A stretch of 64,000 nt of DNA, taken from the NCBI GenBank assembly GCA_002361615.1, contig DETK01000019.1, positions 64,749 to 128,748 of the forward strand, written 5' to 3'. The notes below the pieces were generated by a model, which ran no database searches, had not been told where the DNA came from, and saw only the letters and a list, made by a program, of their open reading frames with translations. Every line of letters starts with the position of its first letter. The first letter of the stretch is position 1. Origin of the DNA: Bacteroidales bacterium UBA3290. GTDB taxonomy: Bacteria; Bacteroidota; Bacteroidia; Bacteroidales; UBA932. Shown here in pieces: positions 58,419 to 64,000 of this stretch. Made by a program: the position numbers and the translations under genes.

Positions 58419-59142
58419 GGATAGGAAGGATAACTATAAAAGGACAACTGATAAGGTTAAACCTCCTCGCCAGTATATCCTTTATGTGGAAGGTCGGAAT
58501 ACCGAGAAAAGCTACTTTGACCTTTTGAAAAAAGCAAATTGTAGGGTTATTCCAGTGACCAAGCGAGGACATGGCATATCGAAATGTGTTGACTTTGTAA
58601 ATGATTCGGATAAAGCATGGAAGTCTTTACCTAAAGAGGAGAAGAAGAAATATGATAAGAGATGGCTTGTATTCGACAATGACGGCAGGGATGATTTCGA
58701 TGCAGGGATTAAGTTGGCCAGGAAAAAGAAGTTTGGAGTAGCATTCTCGAACATGTGTATTGAGTATTGGTTTATGCTCCATTTCTATAATCATGACGGG
58801 AGTGAAATCCCATTAATTGGCGATTCACACTCAGCGGCTCAGATCAAAAAGATAAATGACTTCATTAAGAAATTTAATAAGAAAGCCGAATCACCTGTAG
58901 CAGAATATGATGCGGGCAGCAAGAAGGTTGAAGAAGACTTCTTTGACTTGATGATGGCTATTGATCCTGTGAGTAATAAAAGCCGCGTTGTATCAGCCTT
59001 TGAGCGGGCAAAAATTATACATGAAAAGAAAATTGCGGTTGGAGCGGAGTTCCGTGAATCTGTGACGACAATATTCGAATTGCTTTTTGAACTAGGCGTT
59101 ATTGAGAAGAAGAAAGACGGGTATGCTCTGTTTCGGAAATAA
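58408..59142 (+). CDS. RloB-like protein (AbiLii-type, TOPRIM-like)
   Basis: A 244-residue RloB family protein. Seen: RQYILYVEGRNTEKSYFDLLKK (acidic residue of a TOPRIM-like site, about 22-43), RWLVFDNDGRDDFDAGIKLARKK (DxD-like motif, about 87-109), and FSNMCIEYWFMLHF (the family NPxFE-like region). The upstream TTG in frame is possible, but the ATG overlapping the RloA stop is more likely. The pair RloA/RloB is a predicted phage-defence module. Confidence 0.84.
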   Translation: MNHRDRKDNYKRTTDKVKPPRQYILYVEGRNTEKSYFDLLKKANCRVIPVTKRGHGISKCVDFVNDSDKAWKSLPKEEKKKYDKRWLVFDNDGRDDFDAGIKLARKKKFGVAFSNMCIEYWFMLHFYNHDGSEIPLIGDSHSAAQIKKINDFIKKFNKKAESPVAEYDAGSKKVEEDFFDLMMAIDPVSNKSRVVSAFERAKIIHEKKIAVGAEFRESVTTIFELLFELGVIEKKKDGYALFRK

Positions 59143-59153
59143 TAGTTGATAGA

Positions 59154-61049
59154 ATGTGGTCAGATAAAGAGACAACACAAGACCTGTTGGGGTATACCGT
59201 ACATGCGTCGCTGCTTAAAAACGTAGTGACGAATGAAAAGAATCTACCCATTACAGTGGGTCTCTATGGAGATTGGGGCTCTGGAAAATCCAGTATCCTT
59301 AAGATTTTGGAAGAGCAGCTTAATAAGGAAGATGACACAGTTGTTGTCTACTTCGATGGCTGGTCGTTCGAGAGTTTTGATGATGCCAAGATGGCTCTAA
59401 TTCAGGGTATAGTAGATGCCTTAGAAAAAGACGAACGCTTTTTGGAAAAAGTGAAAGATAATGCAGAAGGAGCCTATGATGCACTGAAGCAGGCATTTGT
59501 GAAATTGAGGAAGTCAATCAACTGGATGCGTGTTTTGAAGTTCTCAGCAACAGCTATTGTGCCAGTTGCTACAGCGGCGATGACTGGAGGAGCATCCCTA
59601 ATTATTCCACTTCTCTTGGAAGCTTTCAAAGACCACAAAGGGGATTTAGCCGACTTGTTGACCGGGGACAAGGCTGAACAATTCCTAAAGGATGCAATTA
59701 ATGCAGAGAATGAAGAGAAGAAATACGAGGCCGTTCGTGAGTTTAGGGAGGACTTCGAAGACCTGATAAAGAAAAGCAGGCAGGGAAAAATAGTAATCCT
59801 GATTGACGACCTTGACCGATGTTTGCCAAGACATATTATAGAGAACCTAGAGGCCATAAAACTGTTCTTAGATGTCCCCAAGACCGCCTTCGTTATAGCG
59901 GCTGATAGTTTTATTGTCTCAAACGCCATTAAGAGCGAGTACAAGGACATTATTGACGCTGCGGGAGTAGAGGGCAAGAATATTGGTGATGCCTATATGG
60001 AGAAGTTCATCCAACTGCCATACAAGATACCGTCATTGAGTCCTAAAGAGGTAGAGACCTACGTGACCTTGCTTTTCTGCCAATCATTCTTGGATAAGAA
60101 AGCTTTTGAAAAGGTACAGGTAGATTTCGCAAACTTTACGCTTGAGAACAAGTTTGATATTTACGGATGGGACAAAATCACAAAGGCATTAGAGGAGTAC
60201 TCCATTCCAGACAATCTTGGGGAAACGGTTGGTTTTGTTACGCATTTCTCAAAAATCATTGGCAATGCCCTGAAATGGAATCCGAGACTGATAAAACGCT
60301 TCCTGAATGCATATGAGATACGTTCCAGCCTTTTGACGCAATCAGAGATAACGGACTTGAAATCAAGATTTGCCTTGTTAAAGCTTATGCTTATAGAGCA
60401 GAAACACATCGACCAGTTCAAGCAACTAAACACTTGGGTAATGGGCAATCAAGATATCCCTAAAGAATTGCTTGAGATTGAGGATTGTGCAGAAGACAGG
60501 GGGAAAGACATCAGTAATTATCAGGATTGGAACAGCCCAGATTTGCTGAAGTTGATATCGACTGAGCCTAAGTTTAGCGAAGTGGATATGAAGGAGCTCT
60601 TCTGGGTGTCAAGGGATAATTTGGTTGATGAGATGAGCGGTTTGTCGCTTATTTCAACACGTGTCAAGACAGTGTTCAACAACGCATATAATGCTTCCTC
60701 TGATACAATAAGGGAGGATGCCTGCAAGAATGAAATTAAGGTTTTGTCTACTAATGAGTTGGATGATCTATATGAACTTCTGGACTCAAAATTGCTGATG
60801 GCGGCCAATGATAAAAATGCCTATAGCGTGTATTACTTCTGTATTATGAACGATGTTGAGAGATCATATCGGCGTTTTTTGGAGGTTCTGTCAAGAATCA
60901 CCGTATCATCCATTCCTTTCTCGCTTGGTAATAAGTTTAAAGATATTTTAGCGAAATATGGTGATGATAAGAAATTGAAGGAAAGGCTGAAAGCCAATGA
61001 AAGACTTATGCGAGCCATTGAAGATAGAGATTCAGCAAATAAGAAATAA
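59154..61049 (+). CDS. qatA: QatA, KAP-family P-loop ATPase of the Qat anti-phage system
   Basis: A 631-residue KAP NTPase. Walker A GLYGDWGSGKSS (GDWGSGKS at 39-46), Walker B VILIDDLDRC (214-223), with a hydrophobic insertion (about 130-155, two short membrane-like stretches) as usual for KAP proteins. QatA is the ATPase of the experimentally shown QatABCD system. The next three genes are QatB, QatC and QatD, so the identity rests on both motif and order. It follows the RloB-like gene by 11 bp. Confidence 0.9.
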   Translation: MWSDKETTQDLLGYTVHASLLKNVVTNEKNLPITVGLYGDWGSGKSSILKILEEQLNKEDDTVVVYFDGWSFESFDDAKMALIQGIVDALEKDERFLEKVKDNAEGAYDALKQAFVKLRKSINWMRVLKFSATAIVPVATAAMTGGASLIIPLLLEAFKDHKGDLADLLTGDKAEQFLKDAINAENEEKKYEAVREFREDFEDLIKKSRQGKIVILIDDLDRCLPRHIIENLEAIKLFLDVPKTAFVIAADSFIVSNAIKSEYKDIIDAAGVEGKNIGDAYMEKFIQLPYKIPSLSPKEVETYVTLLFCQSFLDKKAFEKVQVDFANFTLENKFDIYGWDKITKALEEYSIPDNLGETVGFVTHFSKIIGNALKWNPRLIKRFLNAYEIRSSLLTQSEITDLKSRFALLKLMLIEQKHIDQFKQLNTWVMGNQDIPKELLEIEDCAEDRGKDISNYQDWNSPDLLKLISTEPKFSEVDMKELFWVSRDNLVDEMSGLSLISTRVKTVFNNAYNASSDTIREDACKNEIKVLSTNELDDLYELLDSKLLMAANDKNAYSVYYFCIMNDVERSYRRFLEVLSRITVSSIPFSLGNKFKDILAKYGDDKKLKERLKANERLMRAIEDRDSANKK

Positions 61050-61052
61050 AAT

Positions 61053-61916
61053 ATGGGCACATCTCATAGACATAAGCCAACAGTTGTTGGGGAGCCTAAT
61101 TGGGGGAATGCATCTGCATCGGTGACCGCCATTGCCAGAGCGGAAGAAGAACTCGACGGCCTGGACAAGGAATTGGAAGGGAACGAAAATGAAGATAAGA
61201 AGAAAGAATCCATAACTACGGGCATACCTGATCGTATAGCCAAAAGACAACGTCAATTGGACAGTCGGATCAGGAGAAACTATCACCATGCTGTCAGGTA
61301 TTTGATAAGAGCTGCTGGTGGCAGAGGAAAGGTCAGCAGCGGAGGATCAAAGGCTATTGGCCATGCGGGTGTTTTTATCGCAGGAGGGCTGGTATCTGTT
61401 ATCAGCGAAATAGTCAAGAATGGGCTATCGGACTGGTTGAGCAGAAGAGGCGTTCATTCGCTGGAGGGGAAAAGTTGCCAAGATGTTCTTGATTTGATAA
61501 GAGAGTACATTGAAGCTGGAGTAGCAGGTTTGGACAATACCGCTGCTAATGAAGCTTTGGAATGTGTGATGGATGAACTTGAAGAAAAGATAGGTGACGA
61601 CCTTGACTGTTTTGATGCAGCTATGGCTGCTGTCTTAACTTCAGATGACCTTAAAGATTTGCTGGATATATTCTTCGGAATGTATATCTTTAGCCATCTA
61701 TCGCAGGATTTCAAGGAAAAGTTGGAGTACGAAAAGGGTACAAAGGTTATGAATGAAACGATGAATGAGATTAAAGACCTGATTTTGGATGACATTCAGC
61801 GAAGCCGTGGAGGAAGAGATACTGCCACTATTGATTGGGGAACGGAAGAGGGTAAGGCTTTCATTCAGCAAGAGTTTGACCGTATTATTTATATCTTGTC
61901 AGGGAATGAAGATTAA
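61053..61916 (+). CDS. qatB: QatB protein of the Qat anti-phage system
   Basis: A 287-residue protein beginning MGTS and rich in charged helices (about 28-60 and 78-90), with a GGSKAIGHAGVFIAGG segment (about 98-113) and a C-terminal domain. Start and length fit QatB, whose biochemistry is unknown but which is required for defence. It lies 3 bp after qatA and overlaps qatC by 11 bp. Confidence 0.85.
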   Translation: MGTSHRHKPTVVGEPNWGNASASVTAIARAEEELDGLDKELEGNENEDKKKESITTGIPDRIAKRQRQLDSRIRRNYHHAVRYLIRAAGGRGKVSSGGSKAIGHAGVFIAGGLVSVISEIVKNGLSDWLSRRGVHSLEGKSCQDVLDLIREYIEAGVAGLDNTAANEALECVMDELEEKIGDDLDCFDAAMAAVLTSDDLKDLLDIFFGMYIFSHLSQDFKEKLEYEKGTKVMNETMNEIKDLILDDIQRSRGGRDTATIDWGTEEGKAFIQQEFDRIIYILSGNED

Positions 61917-63240
61917 GGTTGACACATACCGAACAAAGCGCATAGACAAGCACGACACAAGGCTTACTATCCCTATTACTATAGAGGACACTAAAGGTGG
62001 CGTATTCCAAACTTCTGCTATAGTGCAGATGACCCCTATAGCGTATTTCAATGGAAGAGTACCGCCAGTTACTTATAGTCTTCTGTATTTGTCTGCAATT
62101 GTCTATGCCATAGATAGAGGCATTGACAGGCATCGTTATTCCATTGACGGATGGTCTCGTGAACTCGACGTTGATATTAACTTGCCGGAATATGAGCTGT
62201 TTCAACCTGCTGAGAGACAGATAAATACCATGTTGTCTTTCTTGACGGGAGACTATTGGAGTTGCCACTTTGTTGGAACAGCGCAGGTGAAATATGGTAG
62301 ATATGGGCAAACCAACTATTATGACCGTATTACCCAGGTGAACTTGTTTTCTGGTGGAATGGACTCGATGATAGGAGCTATTGATTATATGACCGATAAC
62401 CCCAATGGGAAGTTATTCTTGGCATCTCATTATGATAGTGTGATGCACGGGCCTCTTTCTGATCAGGATGGGTTAAAAAAGATATTCAGGAGAAAGTATA
62501 GTGGAAAGTTCGCAGAGATGAACGCAGTTATGATTACACCAGAGTTGTCAACAGAGCTATCATGTAGATCAAGATCGCTGATGTTCCTCTCCATTGCACT
62601 GATTGTGGCCTCTTATTCGAATTGTAAGATAGTGGTTCCTGAAAACGGTTCTGTGTCGCTGAACTTCCCTCTGTCTCCATCAAGACGTGCGTCTTGCAGT
62701 ACCAGGACAACGCACCCTGTCTTTTTGAAGCAATATAGAGAAGTGTTAAGAGCGCTAGGGCTTACAACTAAAGTTGAGAACCCATATGAAAAGATGACTA
62801 AAGGTGAAATGGTGCAGCACTGCTCGGACAAAGACTATCTTATGAGCATAGTCGAACATTCCAACTCCTGCGGAAAGAGAGGTATGCATCAGCATATGTA
62901 TGACAACACCCATGCAACTCATTGCGGGCATTGCATGCCTTGTATGTATCGAAAGGCCGCGATGATAGGAGAACGTGATTTGACAACATACGGCAATCGA
63001 TTTGTGACATTATATGGCAAGAAAGGAGATAAGGTTGCTGAAGATTTCTTTGCAATGCTTAACTACTTAAAGACTGACCTGACTATAGAGCAAATAAGAA
63101 GGGAATTGAAGATAGCCGGAATGACTGGCTTCGATGACTTAGAGGAGTATGTGGATCTGGTTGTTAGAACCAGAGCTGAATTGGCGGCAATGATACGTGC
63201 AGACAATAATAGAACTATTCTTAGATATATGGGCTGGTGA
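61906..63240 (+). CDS. qatC: QatC, QueC-like PP-loop enzyme of the Qat system
   Basis: A 444-residue protein. The PP-loop ATP-pyrophosphatase motif FSGGMDS (148-154) and a zinc-type cysteine cluster NSCGKRG...HCGHCMPCMYRK mark a QueC-like (7-cyano-7-deazaguanine synthase) fold with an N-terminal extension. In Qat it is predicted to modify or process a nucleobase-like or protein substrate. The ATG overlapping the qatB stop was chosen; a longer frame starts inside qatB. Confidence 0.88.
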   Translation: MKIKVDTYRTKRIDKHDTRLTIPITIEDTKGGVFQTSAIVQMTPIAYFNGRVPPVTYSLLYLSAIVYAIDRGIDRHRYSIDGWSRELDVDINLPEYELFQPAERQINTMLSFLTGDYWSCHFVGTAQVKYGRYGQTNYYDRITQVNLFSGGMDSMIGAIDYMTDNPNGKLFLASHYDSVMHGPLSDQDGLKKIFRRKYSGKFAEMNAVMITPELSTELSCRSRSLMFLSIALIVASYSNCKIVVPENGSVSLNFPLSPSRRASCSTRTTHPVFLKQYREVLRALGLTTKVENPYEKMTKGEMVQHCSDKDYLMSIVEHSNSCGKRGMHQHMYDNTHATHCGHCMPCMYRKAAMIGERDLTTYGNRFVTLYGKKGDKVAEDFFAMLNYLKTDLTIEQIRRELKIAGMTGFDDLEEYVDLVVRTRAELAAMIRADNNRTILRYMGW

Positions 63241-63923
63241 TGATAGATACTCATTGTCACTTTGATATGATGCCTAGACCAGAAGCATATATCAGACAGA
63301 AAGAACAAGCAGGAGATTTTGTGATTGGGATGACCAACCTGCCCAGTCACTTTAAATTGGGTATCCCCTTCATTAGGGATTATAAGCACATTAGATTGGC
63401 GCTTGGACTACATCCTTTGCTGGCTGCGGATAGTATCAGGGAGACCAATCTATTTAGAGAGTATATTGACCAAACTTCATATATCGGTGAAATTGGATTA
63501 GATTTCTCCAAAGCATCGGTCCGGACCAGAGATGTGCAGATTTCCGTTCTAAAAGAATTACTTGCAGCACTACAAGGAAAGATTAAAATTGTGAGTGTTC
63601 ACTCCCGCAAAGCAGAGAAAGAACTCCTTTCATTACTTTGTGAATATGATATTAAAAATGTGGTTTTCCACTGGTATTCTGGACCAACGGCCTTAATACC
63701 TGAGATCCTTTCAAAAGGGTATTATTTCTCTATCAATGAATCAATGACACTATCAAAAAAAGGACGTTCAATCATTGATATGATTCCGCGAAATAGGATT
63801 CTTACCGAATCAGATGCTCCGTATAATGAAAAGTCGGATATCAAGAAGGCTATGACAAATATTCAAATAACAGAAGCAGAGGTATATCGTAATTTCAGAG
63901 AGTTGTTATCTGGGATTGAATAA
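63240..63923 (+). CDS. qatD: QatD, TatD-like metal-dependent hydrolase of the Qat system
   Basis: A 227-residue TatD family nuclease. Metal-site motifs: DTHCHFD at 3-9, GLHP (about 64-67), EIGLD (about 88-92), SVHSRKAE, VFHWYSG, and TESDAP near the end. The GTG three bases earlier is in frame, but the ATG is directly coupled to the qatC stop (TGATG). It completes the QatABCD set. Confidence 0.9.
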   Translation: MIDTHCHFDMMPRPEAYIRQKEQAGDFVIGMTNLPSHFKLGIPFIRDYKHIRLALGLHPLLAADSIRETNLFREYIDQTSYIGEIGLDFSKASVRTRDVQISVLKELLAALQGKIKIVSVHSRKAEKELLSLLCEYDIKNVVFHWYSGPTALIPEILSKGYYFSINESMTLSKKGRSIIDMIPRNRILTESDAPYNEKSDIKKAMTNIQITEAEVYRNFRELLSGIE

Positions 63924-64000
63924 GTGCTCATTATTTAAGTTGACAAATTGGGAAAAATTAGTGTAACCGGCATCGAGAAATGCAGCAAAAATGGTAACGG
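63924..64000. other. Short AT-rich tail after qatD
   Basis: About 77 bp with no gene visible. The window ends here, so the downstream part of the accessory region is unseen. Confidence 0.5.

Noticed and set aside
61789..61905. N-terminal extension of qatC inside qatB
   Set aside because: It duplicates the qatB 3' end in another frame; the ATG at 61906 is coupled to the qatB stop.

Overview
The window is a stretch of a high-G+C Bacteroidota genome, most likely a gut-type Bacteroidales. The reasons are: many promoters of the Bacteroidetes form TAnnTTTG about 20 bp after a TTG; rpsF-rpsR-rplI; clostripain-type, M6, M49 and S41 exported peptidases; a histone-H1-like Hc1 protein; LolA; glycine-lipid acyltransferases; and futalosine-pathway menaquinone genes (mqnB, mqnD). 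No rRNA, tRNA or CRISPR array was seen. Most intergenic gaps are short and many gene pairs overlap by 1 to 75 bp.

Layout. 1-7.2 kb: DUF4831 end, pepD, ribosomal rpsF-rpsR-rplI, folP (minus), then tmk-doxX-glycosyltransferase. 7.2-19.8 kb: exported peptidases (DPP III, clostripain-like, S41), rubrerythrin, rplY-pth, an Hsp15-like S4 protein, a 57-residue histone-like protein, a Na+/alanine symporter, DivIC/FtsB, CPBP protease, manA, a 214-bp element with 31-bp inverted ends, and an OmpA-domain protein. 19.9-29 kb: cca, holA, a HsdR-N-like protein, an M6 protease, a probable lipid A glycosylation trio (GT2, LAB_N, GT39) and alr. 29-31.5 kb: a membrane protein, then a REP-associated tyrosine transposase (RAYT) between two palindromic units.

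31.5-38.9 kb is a tightly coupled lipid operon: MMPL/RND exporter, FakA-like fatty-acid kinase, DegV/FakB-like fatty-acid binding protein, GNAT-like protein, PlsX and acyl carrier protein. 38.9-47.4 kb continues the lipid theme: LolA, an AraC regulator, an operon of a small unknown protein, a Hanks-type kinase fused to a AAA+ ATPase, and an acyl-ACP thioesterase; then DUF3108, a GH3-family acyl-adenylating enzyme and the GlsA/GlsB-like glycine-lipid acyltransferases. 47.4-55 kb: a glutathione peroxidase, a protein built of 17-residue repeats, folE-trkA-aspA, mqnB-mqnD-ABC ATPase-cobalamin adenosyltransferase, and a DUF2795 protein closed by a strong terminator.

55-64 kb is an accessory region with visibly lower G+C. 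It holds an AlbA_2/Schlafen-type regulator behind a 14-bp inverted repeat, a 460-bp repeat-rich gap, and then six co-directional, nearly gapless genes: RloA-like ATPase, RloB-like protein, and a complete QatABCD anti-phage set (KAP ATPase, QatB, QueC-like QatC, TatD-like QatD). The arrangement suggests one transcript carrying two defence modules. This is the most noteworthy system in the window. The kinase-AAA fusion with its unknown partner is the best candidate for something not yet described.
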